33,389 nucleotides of DNA from Candidatus Mediterraneibacter excrementavium (GTDB lineage: Bacteria; Bacillota; Clostridia; Lachnospirales; Lachnospiraceae), in the NCBI GenBank assembly GCA_019120275.1, contig DWVL01000034.1, positions 1 to 33,389 of the forward strand. Reading direction: 5' to 3'. Below are positions 14,900 through 24,248 of this stretch, in pieces. Positions within the stretch are counted from its first letter, which is position 1, and every line of letters begins with the position of its first letter. Made by a program: the position numbers and the translations under genes. The notes under the pieces are model-generated. The model had not been told where the DNA came from and ran no database searches. It saw nothing but the letters and a program-made list of their open reading frames with translations.

Positions 14900-16951
14900 T
14901 CAGAATTCGCTCGCATTTATCGGTTTCAGCACGATTGCGGAATGGCGTCCCATATTCAGGACGACCTCTCCATTCTCCACGATATATTCATCATATGCCG
15001 TTGTATACCCTTCCTCGTGCGTATACATCAGCCGTTTCATACGTCCTTCCTTGCGGACGCCCGAGAACCATACCGGCACGGTAATGCTTTTCAGTTCCTT
15101 GCTGTTATTAAGCACGACTACGATCTGCTCATCCTCCTGGAAGCGTGCATATGCCAGTATATTATGGTCTGCATGCAGAAGTTTTATCGAGCCTTTGCGG
15201 AGCGGCTTTTCCTCCTTATGGATCCGGATCATTTCCTTGTGGAACGCAAGAAGTTCTTTATCTTCCTTTCCCCACGGATAAGTCCTGCGGCTGTCCGGAT
15301 CGGTAAATCCGCACAGGCCCGCCTCGTCGCCATAATAAATGGTCGGCGCTCCCACCCAGGTGAACTGGACAGTTACCGCCTCCCTGAGGACCGCCTGGTT
15401 GATGCCCTCCTCAGCCGCTTTGTGTCCGACATGCTCCGCCCGCCCGACGATATGATTCGTCCGGGTCAGAAATCGGGAATGATCGTGATTGGACAACTCA
15501 TTCATCGCCACCTGCAGAGACGGCGTCAGCATACTTGCCATAAAATGACGCATGGCGCCGACGAAATTGTCCGGATTCCCCCACAGATCGGTACGGCGCT
15601 CATCACTGTGCTTCTCCATCCCGGTCAGGAACCAGGTAAGCGGCTCCATAAATGCGTCGTAATTCATCACGCTGTCCCACTCATCGCCCTGCAGCCATTC
15701 CACAGGATCCCCGTAGTGCTCTGCCAGGATGATCGCATCGGGATTCGCGCTTTTTACTTCTTTCCGGAACCTTTTCCAGAACATATGGTTATATTCATTG
15801 CTGCACCCGAGGTCCGCCGCAACATCCAGTCTCCACCCATCCGCATTGTACGGAGGCGAAACCCATTTCTTTCCGATGTCCATAATATACTGCTCAAGTT
15901 CCGGCGAGTCCTCATACGCCAGCTTCGGCAGTGTATCATGCCCCCACCAGCCGTCATAACTTCCGTTGTAAGGCCACGCTTCCGGACGGTCATCATGAAA
16001 ATGGAAGAAATCATGATACGGACTGTCTTCACTTACATAAGCGCCTTTCGGATATTCCGGACGCTGCTCGTAGATCCGCTCGCGGTCCAGCCATTTGTTA
16101 AATGACCCGCAGTGATTGAACACCCCGTCCAGGATCACCCGCATCCCCCGCCTGTGCATCTCTTCAACCAGACGGATAAACAGACGGTTGCTGGCTTCCA
16201 GATTGCGGATATCGCCCACACGCTTCTGGTATTTCGTCGCACAGACATTATCCTGCGCGCCGTCCGGCAGGACCTCGCCGCCATCCGCCGCGATCACACC
16301 GTAATGAGGATCGATATAATCATAATCCTGAATGTCATACTTATGGTTGGACGGCGATACGAAAAGCGGATTAAAATAAATCACCTCAATCCCCAGATCC
16401 TGCAGATAATCAAGCTTATCCATTACCCCCTGCAGATCACCGCCATAGAAATTCCGGATATCAAGGGACGCCGGCACCTGTTCCCAGTTCCTGATCTTCC
16501 TGGCCGGCGCTCCGATATAAATGTACTCTCCGTCCTCCACATCATTGGACGGATCACCGTTATAAAACCGGTCCACAAATATCTGATACATAACCGCGCC
16601 CTTCGCCCACTCCGGCGTCCTGAATCCAGGCACGATAATAAACTGATAATAATCCTCCCTGTGGTCGGACACGCCGTACCGGTTAAAAAACCAGATCTGT
16701 TCCCCGCTCTTGATCTCGAAAGAATAATAGAACGGGTCCACGCCCAGCTGCCATTCGATCTCATAGTAATCGAACTCATTTCCGGAACGGATCTTCCACA
16801 TCGTGTAACTTCTTTCTCCAACGAGAAGGCACACTTCCTCCACGTCATTGTGCGCTGTGCGGAAACGCAGCCGGATCCTGTCGTTCTTCTCCGGTTCAGC
16901 CGGGATCACATAATCCTGCGTACCGTCACAGAACAGCGCATCTCTGTTCAT
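14900..16951 (-). CDS. GH13 alpha-glycosidase (neopullulanase/cyclomaltodextrinase-like)
   Basis: A 683-aa glycoside hydrolase family 13 enzyme, with no signal peptide and so cytosolic. An N-terminal beta-sandwich of CBM34 type (about 1-105) is followed by the barrel: region I DGVFNHCG (about 274), region II GWRLDVAAD with the nucleophile aspartate (about 375), region III ILAEHYGD with the acid/base glutamate (about 410) and region IV SNHDHSRF (about 489). A small beta domain ends the protein. It should split imported maltodextrins or cyclodextrins. The ATG at 16951 lies 4 bp past the ftsH stop, and its ribosome site GAGGAGG is inside the end of ftsH, so the two are translationally close. Link to FtsH function is not evident. 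Confidence 0.93.
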   Translation of the reverse strand: MNRDALFCDGTQDYVIPAEPEKNDRIRLRFRTAHNDVEEVCLLVGERSYTMWKIRSGNEFDYYEIEWQLGVDPFYYSFEIKSGEQIWFFNRYGVSDHREDYYQFIIVPGFRTPEWAKGAVMYQIFVDRFYNGDPSNDVEDGEYIYIGAPARKIRNWEQVPASLDIRNFYGGDLQGVMDKLDYLQDLGIEVIYFNPLFVSPSNHKYDIQDYDYIDPHYGVIAADGGEVLPDGAQDNVCATKYQKRVGDIRNLEASNRLFIRLVEEMHRRGMRVILDGVFNHCGSFNKWLDRERIYEQRPEYPKGAYVSEDSPYHDFFHFHDDRPEAWPYNGSYDGWWGHDTLPKLAYEDSPELEQYIMDIGKKWVSPPYNADGWRLDVAADLGCSNEYNHMFWKRFRKEVKSANPDAIILAEHYGDPVEWLQGDEWDSVMNYDAFMEPLTWFLTGMEKHSDERRTDLWGNPDNFVGAMRHFMASMLTPSLQVAMNELSNHDHSRFLTRTNHIVGRAEHVGHKAAEEGINQAVLREAVTVQFTWVGAPTIYYGDEAGLCGFTDPDSRRTYPWGKEDKELLAFHKEMIRIHKEEKPLRKGSIKLLHADHNILAYARFQEDEQIVVVLNNSKELKSITVPVWFSGVRKEGRMKRLMYTHEEGYTTAYDEYIVENGEVVLNMGRHSAIVLKPINASEF

Positions 16952-16955
16952 AAAA

Positions 16956-18797
16956 TTATGCCTCCTCTTTCCCACCATCGTCAAAGAGTTCTTCAAACTC
17001 CGCTCTCGTGATTTTTTCCTTCTCGAGCAGAAGCTGCGCACAGGCATCCAGCACATGGTGGTGCTCACTGATGATATTGCGCGCTTTCACATAACATTCA
17101 TCGATGATCCTCTTCACTTCTTCATCGATCGTACCGGCCACTTTCTCGCCATAGCCTCTCGACATATGGCCGAAATCACGGCCGATAAACACTTCGTCGC
17201 TGTCATTGTCATAATTGATCAGTCCAAGGCGCTCAGACATACCGAACTTGGTGATCATGGATTTGGCAATAGCCGTCGCCTGCTTAATATCCTGGGAAGC
17301 CCCGGTCGTGATATCGTCAAAGATCTCCTCTTCAGCGACACGCCCTCCGAGCGCCACTGTGATCTCCTGCAGCATATGCCCCTTCGTATTGAACATATCA
17401 TCCCGCTCCGGAAGAGGCATGGTGTAGCCGCCCGCCCCGCCGGTCGGAATAATGGAAACACTGTAGACCGGCCCGACATCCGGGAGCACATGGAAGAGGA
17501 TCGCATGCCCCGCTTCATGATAAGCTGTAATGCGGCGTTCCTTTTCAGACACTACCCGGCTCTTCTTCTCCGGCCCGATGCCAACTTTCACAAATGCATG
17601 GCGGATGTCCTGCTGCTGCACATATACACGGTTTTCCTTTGCAGCCAGGATCGCCGCCTCATTGAGCAGATTTTCCAGATCGGCGCCCGTGAATCCGGCC
17701 GTCGTCTGCGCGATCTGCTTCAGATCCACATCATCACCCAGCGGCTTATTTCTGGCATGGACTTTCAGGATCTCCTCCCTGCCGGCCACATCCGGACGTC
17801 CGACAATGACATTCCGGTCAAAGCGTCCCGGACGCAGGATCGCCGGATCCAGAATATCTTTCCGGTTGGTCGCCGCCATCACGATAATCCCTTCATTGAC
17901 GCCGAATCCGTCCATCTCTACCAGAAGCTGGTTCAGCGTCTGCTCTCTCTCATCATGTCCGCCGCCCAGACCGCTTCCGCGCCGTCTGGCAACCGCATCG
18001 ATCTCATCGATAAATACGATGCAGGGCGCGTTTTTCTTGGCATCCTGGAAAAGGTCGCGCACGCGGGATGCGCCTACGCCGACAAACATTTCCACAAAAT
18101 CCGAACCAGAAATGCTGAAGAAAGGCACGCCTGCTTCACCGGCCACCGCCTTGGCGAGCAGCGTCTTTCCGGTTCCCGGAGGTCCCTCCAGCAGAACGCC
18201 TTTGGGGATCCTTGCCCCGACCTGCACATATTTCTTTGGAGCTTTCAGAAAATCCACGATCTCCTCCAGCTCTTCTTTCTCTTCCTTTAAACCGGCCACA
18301 TCTGCAAATGTCACCCGGACCTCGTTCTGGCCCGCCATCCGCGCACGGCTTTTACCGAAATTCATAGCCTTCGCATTCGCATTTCCTCCCTGCCGGTTCA
18401 TGAGGAAGAACAGCAGCAGCACCGCTCCCAGCGTCATGATAAGCGGAAGCAGCACCGTTGTGATCATGGAATCCTCCGGGATGGCCGACATTGTATACAC
18501 AACGTCATTTTCATCCAGAAGCGTCTCCACTTTTTCCACATCCGATACATTGACGGTCTTCGTACCTTCTTCGTCCTTCAGCATAAAGGACACCGTACCC
18601 GTGGGCACGGCGCTGTTCAGATCAATGTATACGTCCGTTACGTTCTCCGCCTTCACTTCGGACACAAAATCCGTATATGTCATCTCCTGCCGGTGCACCT
18701 GCATCCGGCTCGCCATCCAGAGTGCCGCAACAACGACAATGATAAACATCAGCACTGTCGAACCGTTGACGCTCCCGTATTTTTTCTTATTATCCAA
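16956..18797 (-). CDS. ftsH: ATP-dependent zinc metalloprotease FtsH
   Basis: A 613-aa membrane protease that degrades damaged and regulatory membrane proteins. Two membrane helices (about 14-32 and 108-132) flank a short extracytoplasmic domain. The AAA+ domain has Walker [14 protein letters not shown], Walker [11 protein letters not shown], the pore motif region and the second region of homology with [18 protein letters not shown]. The protease domain carries HEAGHAI. The start is TTG at 18797, with AAGGAG 8 nt upstream. It follows hpt by 18 bp, the conserved Firmicutes order tilS-hpt-ftsH. Confidence 0.98.
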   Translation of the reverse strand: MDNKKKYGSVNGSTVLMFIIVVVAALWMASRMQVHRQEMTYTDFVSEVKAENVTDVYIDLNSAVPTGTVSFMLKDEEGTKTVNVSDVEKVETLLDENDVVYTMSAIPEDSMITTVLLPLIMTLGAVLLLFFLMNRQGGNANAKAMNFGKSRARMAGQNEVRVTFADVAGLKEEKEELEEIVDFLKAPKKYVQVGARIPKGVLLEGPPGTGKTLLAKAVAGEAGVPFFSISGSDFVEMFVGVGASRVRDLFQDAKKNAPCIVFIDEIDAVARRRGSGLGGGHDEREQTLNQLLVEMDGFGVNEGIIVMAATNRKDILDPAILRPGRFDRNVIVGRPDVAGREEILKVHARNKPLGDDVDLKQIAQTTAGFTGADLENLLNEAAILAAKENRVYVQQQDIRHAFVKVGIGPEKKSRVVSEKERRITAYHEAGHAILFHVLPDVGPVYSVSIIPTGGAGGYTMPLPERDDMFNTKGHMLQEITVALGGRVAEEEIFDDITTGASQDIKQATAIAKSMITKFGMSERLGLINYDNDSDEVFIGRDFGHMSRGYGEKVAGTIDEEVKRIIDECYVKARNIISEHHHVLDACAQLLLEKEKITRAEFEELFDDGGKEEA

Positions 18798-18815
18798 AAC
18801 CTATACTCCTTCCTG

Positions 18816-19343
18816 CTACTCCAGGCCTTCCACCACACCGATGTACGGAAGATTCCTGTATTTCTGGGCATAGTCAAGTCCATAGCCCACGATAAATTCA
18901 TCCGGCACTTCAAAGCCGCAGTAATCCGCTTTCACATCTTTCTCCCGGCGCTCCGGCTTGTCGAGAAGCGTACACAGCCTGATGCCGGCCGGATTTCTCT
19001 TTCTCAGGACATCCATCAGATAATACAGTGTATTCCCTGAGTCCACAATATCTTCCACGATCAAGACTTCCTTATCCTCGATCGTTTCATCCAGATCTTT
19101 GGCGATGCGCACGACTCCGCTTGACTTTGTTCCGTCGCCGTAGCTGCCCACACACATAAAATCCATGGTCACCGGCACAGTAATGCGTTTTGCCAGTTCA
19201 CACATGAAAAATACGCCGCCTTTCAGCACACAGATCAGATGGACCTGCTTTCCCGCATAATCTTCACTGATCTTTTTTCCCAGTTCCCTGATCCTTTCAT
19301 CTACTTTCTCTTCCGGGATCAATACCCTGATCGTCTCTGACAT
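18816..19343 (-). CDS. hpt: Hypoxanthine phosphoribosyltransferase
   Basis: A 175-aa purine salvage enzyme, turning hypoxanthine (and usually guanine) into nucleotides with PRPP. It has the [12 protein letters not shown] loop and the PRPP-binding motif [14 protein letters not shown] with the acidic pair E-D. The C-terminal [26 protein letters not shown] is family-typical. It starts inside the end of tilS (47-bp overlap) behind GGAGGAAAG, so the two are coupled. Length is normal. Confidence 0.97.
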   Translation of the reverse strand: MSETIRVLIPEEKVDERIRELGKKISEDYAGKQVHLICVLKGGVFFMCELAKRITVPVTMDFMCVGSYGDGTKSSGVVRIAKDLDETIEDKEVLIVEDIVDSGNTLYYLMDVLRKRNPAGIRLCTLLDKPERREKDVKADYCGFEVPDEFIVGYGLDYAQKYRNLPYIGVVEGLE

Positions 19344-20790
19344 CTGTTCTTTCCTCCGTTATCTTTATCTCCAGGATCCTTTTCGTACTGTCCTTTACGT
19401 AATACGCCGGGTTCAGCCTGTGTCCCGGGATCCACACGATTTCCGGTCCGTCGGCTATCAGCCGGAGCTTTTCCCGCTCTTCGCGCGGGATTTTTTCATT
19501 GATAAAGTATGATTTTAATTTCTGCCTGTTTCCCCCGGCATCTATTTCCAGATAATCGCCGGGGCGCCTCCCCCTTACAGAAAGGCCATGTTTTATTATA
19601 TCATAATCCATCCATTTCGTGTATTTTTTTTGCGGAATATCCTTCCCCTCCCTGACACTGTCCCGTGGGACCAGACGGCAGGTTATGCGGCAGTTCTTAT
19701 CTTCCCCGCCGCAATCCGGAAGGACGGTTTCGCCCGGAATCTCCAGAATGGTTTCTTCCGCCGCATCCGGCATTCCTCCGGTCCTGCCGGGGCCGGCTTT
19801 CCCCGTGCGGCTGATCTCCACCCCCTCATAAACCCGGACGGCTGATACCCTGCCCGGCAGATCCACACGCCGGCCATTCTGTCTGTCCAGCAGTTCCAGC
19901 ACATTTTTCACATGCACTGCAGAGATATCTTTCTCTGTTCCGAGCATCTCCGCGATACAGCGTCTGACAAGCTGCTTCTTCACAGCCGTCTGCTCTTCCT
20001 CCAGCGCGGCTTTGTCAAGAATGCTCCCGCCGTCTCCGCCTCTTCGCACACAGCTCCTGTACGCCCGCTCCGTTTCCTGTTCCAGCAGTTCCCATAACTC
20101 CCGCGCCTGGGCGGACAGTTCGTTCAGATGTCCTGCAGTCCCGGGATTAACCTGTTTCTCCAGGGACGGGATCACATGGTGGCGGATCCGGTTTCTTGTG
20201 TAATCATCCGCTTCATTTGTGGCATCCGTACACCAGCCAAGTCCCTGTTCACGGAGAAATCCCTCGATCTCATCCCTGCCCGCCCAGAGAAGCGGGCGGA
20301 TCCATCTCCCGCGGACCGGCCAGATCCCGCACAACCCGCGCAGTCCGGTTCCCCTGGCTATATTCAAGAGAACCGTTTCCGCATTGTCGTCCCGGTGGTG
20401 TGCAGTAGCGATCCTTGCATGCATTTCGCCCGCACACACTTTTTCAAAGGCCTCCCGGCGCACCATGCGCCCGGCCTCCTCCAGAGATTGTTTCCGCTTT
20501 CCGGCAATTAATTCCACATTTTCATGAAAAACCACGCATTCCACCTGAAAACGTCCGCAGATTTCCCGTACATACCGTTCGTCCGCATCCGCATCCGCAC
20601 CGCGCAGTCCATGATTGACATGACACGCTTTCACGGTAAAACCCATGCGTTCCCGCAGAGCGCAGAGCACAAAAAGCAGGCATACCGAATCCGCTCCGCC
20701 CGATACGCCCGCAACTACGACATCGCCCTCTCCGGCCATGCCCAGCTTCTTCATATATCTCTCTGTCTCTTCCAAAAATCCGCTCATCAT
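19297..20790 (-). CDS. tilS: tRNA(Ile)-lysidine synthetase
   Basis: A 497-aa enzyme that converts C34 of the CAU-anticodon isoleucine tRNA to lysidine, which lets it read AUA codons. The PP-loop VAGVSGGADSVCLL is near residue 30; HVNHGLRG, ATAHHRDDNAETVLLNIARG and RPLL are the other catalytic-domain signatures. The C-terminal part has a TilS substrate-binding region ending LRLIADGPEIVWIPGHRLNP. The start is uncertain: I chose the ATG at 20790, but 20787 or an in-frame GTG at 20850 are possible, and none has a strong ribosome site. Essential in most bacteria; position between spoIIE and hpt is conserved. Confidence 0.95.
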   Translation of the reverse strand: MMSGFLEETERYMKKLGMAGEGDVVVAGVSGGADSVCLLFVLCALRERMGFTVKACHVNHGLRGADADADERYVREICGRFQVECVVFHENVELIAGKRKQSLEEAGRMVRREAFEKVCAGEMHARIATAHHRDDNAETVLLNIARGTGLRGLCGIWPVRGRWIRPLLWAGRDEIEGFLREQGLGWCTDATNEADDYTRNRIRHHVIPSLEKQVNPGTAGHLNELSAQARELWELLEQETERAYRSCVRRGGDGGSILDKAALEEEQTAVKKQLVRRCIAEMLGTEKDISAVHVKNVLELLDRQNGRRVDLPGRVSAVRVYEGVEISRTGKAGPGRTGGMPDAAEETILEIPGETVLPDCGGEDKNCRITCRLVPRDSVREGKDIPQKKYTKWMDYDIIKHGLSVRGRRPGDYLEIDAGGNRQKLKSYFINEKIPREEREKLRLIADGPEIVWIPGHRLNPAYYVKDSTKRILEIKITEERTDVRDDQGIDPGRESR

Positions 20791-20856
20791 ATGTAAACTA
20801 TAACCAATCCATTTCAAAAAGTAAAGAGGCTGCGTCTGCCGTTCACGCACATCCGG

Positions 20857-22257
20857 CTATTGTTCACGCCAGATGCCGACCGCCAGAACCGTCATGTCGT
20901 CCGCCGGCTCCTTCCCTGTCCATGCAAGCACCTGTTCCAGCACATGGTGCGCCATCTCCCGGGGATTGCGTATATCGCTTCCCTGGATGATCGTTTCCAG
21001 CAGGATATCCTGTTCCCCCACCGGCAGGGCGTCCAGGATCCCGTCCGTCACCATGATCACAAAATCTCCGTCATCAAGCGTCCGCGTCACCGCATCGATC
21101 TCTATCCGGTTCACTACGCCGACCGGCAGGCTCGATGAACTCAGATGTTCCACCTGGTTACCCTTCTTTATAAATGTAGACGACGCCCCTGCTTTGGTGA
21201 TCTCACATTCCCCGGTATACAGATCAAATACCGTCATATCCACCGTCGAATAATGGATCTCTTCCCGGCCCATGACCAGCGCGGCATTCAGCATGCGGAT
21301 CGCAGCTTTTTCCGGAAATCCCGCGCCTAAAAGCTCCTCGAGGAGTTCGATGACCATCGCACTCTCCCGGCACGCATCCTCTCCGGCCCCCATGCCGTCC
21401 GACAGGATGGCCGCCTGCCGGCCGCCGGGCATGTCCAGCAGCGCAAAATTATCCCCCGATATCCGCGAACACCCTTTCCCGATCCTGGCCGTACCCTGCA
21501 TCGTATAAAATGCCGGGCCTTCCATGCATACAACCGTTGTATATTCCTGGCCGATCATCCCCATGCTTCCTCCGGGCAGGATAAAGCTGCGCCCTGTGGA
21601 TTCCGCGGCTGTTTTAGCCACTTCCTTTACCGGTATCTTCCGCCCGTCAAGCGTTCTCGCCATCACGTGTATCTCATATTTTCCCTTCCTGTTTATAAAG
21701 AAATTGATATTCAGCACCCGCAGTCCTTTCTTCCTGAGCGCTGTTCCCAGTTTCTTTTTCAGCCTTTCATCCGTATGGATGCTGTTCTCCAGTTCTCTTG
21801 CAGCGCTGCGGATCATATCCGCAAATGTATCCATCTGGATGACACAGCATTCCCGGCTCCTGGCCATCCTGCCTGACCAGATGATATTCTGTCTCGCCTC
21901 GCGGAATCCGGCCAGCATCTCCCGCAGAAAGCGGGGCGCCATCACACACCGCTGCATCAGTCGGCGCTTGACTTCCGTATTCAGTTCGTTTCCATAATGG
22001 TCCACAGCTGAAAGGATATCATACCCCATCTGATACGTGTGGATAAAATTCTCTCCCCAGCACCAGCCGCACTTTTCACAGCGTCCGCATACCTTCTCCC
22101 GCACGCCGGAAAACATCTCCTCCACCTCTTCGTCAGAAAAAGCGTTTTTCTTTTCCTCCAGGCCGAGAAACGTCTGCGACAACCGCTGCAGTGAATCCGC
22201 ATATTTCTCTATCTGCTCCACATATGGGCTTTCGTGAAGCATCTGCCCTCCACCCAT
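20857..22257 (-). CDS. spoIIE: SpoIIE-family serine phosphatase without membrane domain
   Basis: A PP2C-type phosphatase of about 466 aa. The central region includes a cysteine cluster C57-x2-C60-x2-C63-x2-C66 (CGRCEKCGWC). The C-terminal phosphatase has the metal-binding aspartates in ILSDGMGAGEDA, DMTVFDL, VTDGILD and ADDMTVLAV. Synteny (yabP-yabQ-divIC-spoIIE-tilS) marks it as the SpoIIE orthologue, which in Bacillus activates sigma F in the forespore by dephosphorylating SpoIIAA. Canonical SpoIIE has about 800 residues with ten membrane helices in the first third; here they are missing, and the 100 bp upstream contain only a terminator. Two starts are plausible (22257 and 22242). Confidence 0.9.
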   Translation of the reverse strand: MGGGQMLHESPYVEQIEKYADSLQRLSQTFLGLEEKKNAFSDEEVEEMFSGVREKVCGRCEKCGWCWGENFIHTYQMGYDILSAVDHYGNELNTEVKRRLMQRCVMAPRFLREMLAGFREARQNIIWSGRMARSRECCVIQMDTFADMIRSAARELENSIHTDERLKKKLGTALRKKGLRVLNINFFINRKGKYEIHVMARTLDGRKIPVKEVAKTAAESTGRSFILPGGSMGMIGQEYTTVVCMEGPAFYTMQGTARIGKGCSRISGDNFALLDMPGGRQAAILSDGMGAGEDACRESAMVIELLEELLGAGFPEKAAIRMLNAALVMGREEIHYSTVDMTVFDLYTGECEITKAGASSTFIKKGNQVEHLSSSSLPVGVVNRIEIDAVTRTLDDGDFVIMVTDGILDALPVGEQDILLETIIQGSDIRNPREMAHHVLEQVLAWTGKEPADDMTVLAVGIWREQ

Positions 22258-22317
22258 ATCTCCCTCTCCCTTCACACGGCCTGCAGCACAGGCTGCCGCC
22301 GGATTTGCCACGCAAAA

Positions 22318-22341
22318 ACTCCGGGAGAATTCTCCCGGAGT
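22318..22341 (-). terminator. Terminator of divIC
   Basis: A perfect 24-bp palindrome (12-bp arms, ACTCCGGGAGAA) followed on the minus strand by GTTTTTGC. It lies 17 bp past the divIC stop and splits this gene from spoIIE. Confidence 0.8.
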
Positions 22342-22358
22342 CTTCATTCGTAATCAAT

Positions 22359-22694
22359 CTATTCAGACGGCTTGAATACGATCTCATTCGGATCCACAAG
22401 GTTCAGCTTGTCCTCCGCCATTTCTTTAATGTAATCATCCGTCTTAACATATTCTTCAAATTCATCAATTTCGCCGGCACGTTCCTTTTCTTCCCGGATC
22501 TGTTCCTTCAGCTCCGCCTCCTGTGCCTTGTACTGCGCGTTCTTCGCCTGAAGCCGCACCGAACTCACCGCCAGCGCACCGGTCAGACATACAAGCACTG
22601 CACAGATCATAAGGATGCTCCTTTTATAACGCCTCAGCTTCCGATTCCGTCTGCCGCCGCGCACATCCGTTCCTGCCTGTTTTCTTTTCTTCAT
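22359..22694 (-). CDS. divIC: Septum formation initiator DivIC/FtsB-like
   Basis: A 111-aa bitopic membrane protein. A basic cytoplasmic tail (about 1-26) is followed by one membrane helix (about 27-47), then a coiled coil rich in K, E and Q (about 48-80) and a short C-terminal region containing KLNLVDPNEIVF, typical of the DivIC/FtsB family. It joins the divisome with FtsL and DivIB. I use the ATG at 22694, with GGTGGAG upstream; a TTG one codon before is also possible. Position between yabQ and spoIIE is conserved. Confidence 0.9.
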   Translation of the reverse strand: MKKRKQAGTDVRGGRRNRKLRRYKRSILMICAVLVCLTGALAVSSVRLQAKNAQYKAQEAELKEQIREEKERAGEIDEFEEYVKTDDYIKEMAEDKLNLVDPNEIVFKPSE

Positions 22695-22747
22695 CAATAC
22701 TCCACCCTGTATATTAATATTTTATACACCCCGTTAACAAAAACATT

Positions 22748-23080
22748 TTATCTTTTTTCCCGGTACTTTTCAAGCCTTTTCTTAGCCTTTATGTAAATTT
22801 TACCGGACAGCCGCAGGATCATCCCTGCCGCTCCCGCGCCAATGACCGCTCCGAATATAAAATACCACCTTATCCGTCCATATGAGGTCAGATACATTCT
22901 CCTGAAAAGGTAGATGCTGGCGCCGATCCAGAATATCAGATCCTCCACCCCCACAGCAAGCATACTGTGGCGGATCATTCTCCGTATGTATCCGAGCAGA
23001 CAGTATCCGAGCAGGATCATCGCGCCGCTCAAAACCGCGTACAGGAAGACCGCCGCCTCATTGCCGATCCCCGCTATCAT
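22748..23080 (-). CDS. yabQ: Spore cortex protein YabQ
   Basis: A 110-aa membrane protein with about four hydrophobic helices and a basic C-terminal tail (KAKKRLEKYREKR). The N-terminus NEAAVFLYAVLSGAMILLGY is characteristic of YabQ. In Bacillus it lies in the outer forespore membrane and is needed for cortex formation, in one operon with yabP under sigma E. Here it starts 11 bp past yabP, and the ribosome site lies inside that gap. Confidence 0.9.
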   Translation of the reverse strand: MIAGIGNEAAVFLYAVLSGAMILLGYCLLGYIRRMIRHSMLAVGVEDLIFWIGASIYLFRRMYLTSYGRIRWYFIFGAVIGAGAAGMILRLSGKIYIKAKKRLEKYREKR

Positions 23081-23091
23081 CCTCTCGCGCC

Positions 23092-23376
23092 CTACTTAAA
23101 AAGCCTGGACAGGAATCCCCCGTCCGCTTTCCCGGTCTGAGCAATCCCGGAATACGCAATACTGTCAATATTTCCGGACAGATCGACCTCCCCTTTTTCC
23201 ACACTCAGACGATTGACATGCAGATCTGTGCCTTTGACCATCAGCATTCCCTGTTCTGTCTCCAGGAGGATCTCGTTCAGATCAAAAGACAGCACGTCCA
23301 GAACTCCTGTCACCATACTGGTTTTCCTGTTATTCACCACAAGCTTGTGCGGCTTCGGCGTCCTCTGTTCTTCCAT
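23092..23376 (-). CDS. yabP: Sporulation protein YabP
   Basis: A 94-aa protein of the YabP/YqfC family. HKLVVNNRKTSMVTGVLDVLSFD, EILLETEQGMLMVKGTDLHV and the LSVEKGEVDLSGNIDSIAY segment match the family. It helps spore cortex and coat assembly around the forespore. I start at ATG 23376; ATG 23382 would overlap the GGGGAGGG ribosome site. It is directly followed by yabQ. Confidence 0.93.
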   Translation of the reverse strand: MEEQRTPKPHKLVVNNRKTSMVTGVLDVLSFDLNEILLETEQGMLMVKGTDLHVNRLSVEKGEVDLSGNIDSIAYSGIAQTGKADGGFLSRLFK

Positions 23377-23427
23377 CCGCATCCCTCCCCACATCTGATA
23401 TATATGAGGACAGCGCAGGATTTATAC

Positions 23428-23667
23428 CTACAGATATCTGAAAAGTTCTGACGCCTCTTCTTTTTTCGTCGTATCCTGAAGTTTCAGGACCTCAGCCCGG
23501 ACCGTGCGCGTTCCGAACTGAATCTCGATCACATCGCCCGGCTTTACCTGGACCGACGCCTTCGCCGGTTTGTCATTCACCATAACGCGGCCGGCATCAC
23601 AGGCTTCATTTGCCACAGTCCTGCGCTTGATCAGTCTGGATACCTTTAAAAATTTATCAAGTCTCAT
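23428..23667 (-). CDS. rqcP: S4-domain RNA-binding protein RqcP (YabO)
   Basis: A 79-aa S4-domain protein starting MRLDKFLKVSRLIKRRTVANEACD, with GRVMVNDKPAKASVQVKPGD, the classic alpha-L RNA-binding fold. In Bacillus this protein (YabO/RqcP) binds 50S subunits stalled with peptidyl-tRNA and helps RqcH add C-terminal alanine tails. Neighbours (HU upstream, yabP downstream) match the conserved order. The ATG at 23667 follows GGAAGGGAGAGG; upstream in-frame codons are not used. Confidence 0.93.
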   Translation of the reverse strand: MRLDKFLKVSRLIKRRTVANEACDAGRVMVNDKPAKASVQVKPGDVIEIQFGTRTVRAEVLKLQDTTKKEEASELFRYL

Positions 23668-23742
23668 TTGCCTCTCCCTTCCGGTTAAATCGTCCGGCTG
23701 GCCCTGCATATACGGGATCACAGCAGACGGTGCTTACCAAAA

Positions 23743-23774
23743 AGGCACCTGCGATGTTCTCATCACAAGTGCCT
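23743..23774 (-). terminator. Terminator of the HU gene
   Basis: A 14-bp stem (arm starting AGGCAC, with a few non-Watson-Crick pairs), 4-nt loop, followed on the minus strand by a run of five T. It lies 28 bp past the HU stop. Confidence 0.8.
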
Positions 23775-23802
23775 GCATAGTCATTTATTCTTATCCGATG
23801 GA

Positions 23803-24075
23803 TTAGTTGATCGCGTCTTTTAAAGCCTTGCCTGCTTTGAACTTCGGAGCCTTACATGCTGCAATCTTCATTGTCTTGCCTGTCTGCGGATTTCTTCCTT
23901 CTCTTGCAGCTCTCTCGCTTACTTCAAATGTTCCGAAACCTACAAGCTGTACTTTGTCGCCTTTTTTAAGCTGATCAGTAACAACATCGATAAAAGCTTT
24001 CAGTGCTTTTTCTGAATCTTTTTTAGAAATTTCTGCCTGCTCTGCAATTGCTGCGATTAATTCTGTTTTGTTCAT
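23803..24075 (-). CDS. hup: DNA-binding protein HU
   Basis: A 90-aa histone-like protein, the usual HU length. It begins [20 protein letters not shown], has [29 protein letters not shown] (DNA-binding arm with the RNPQTG hairpin tip) and ends [12 protein letters not shown]. It coats and bends chromosomal DNA as a dimer. It has a strong consensus promoter about 100 bp upstream and its own terminator, in line with high expression. The ATG follows AGGAGGA. Confidence 0.97.
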   Translation of the reverse strand: MNKTELIAAIAEQAEISKKDSEKALKAFIDVVTDQLKKGDKVQLVGFGTFEVSERAAREGRNPQTGKTMKIAACKAPKFKAGKALKDAIN

Positions 24076-24173
24076 GGATAAATTCCTCCTCTTTATTGTA
24101 CATACATACAATATTCATACTGATTTTTAAACGGAAAAACGCCTAAAACGACATTTTCCCGCCTTTATGTATT

Positions 24174-24202
24174 GTTATAACGGTTCATGCCATCTTTGTC
24201 AA
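24174..24202 (-). promoter_or_regulatory. Promoter of the HU gene
   Basis: On the minus strand, a perfect TTGACA (24197-24202), a 17-bp spacer, and TATAAC (24174-24179, 5/6). The transcript would have a leader of about 90 nt. Confidence 0.75.
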
Positions 24203-24248
24203 GAATTTTCACCGTTTTTTGCGCTATTCTACCGTATTTGCAACAACT

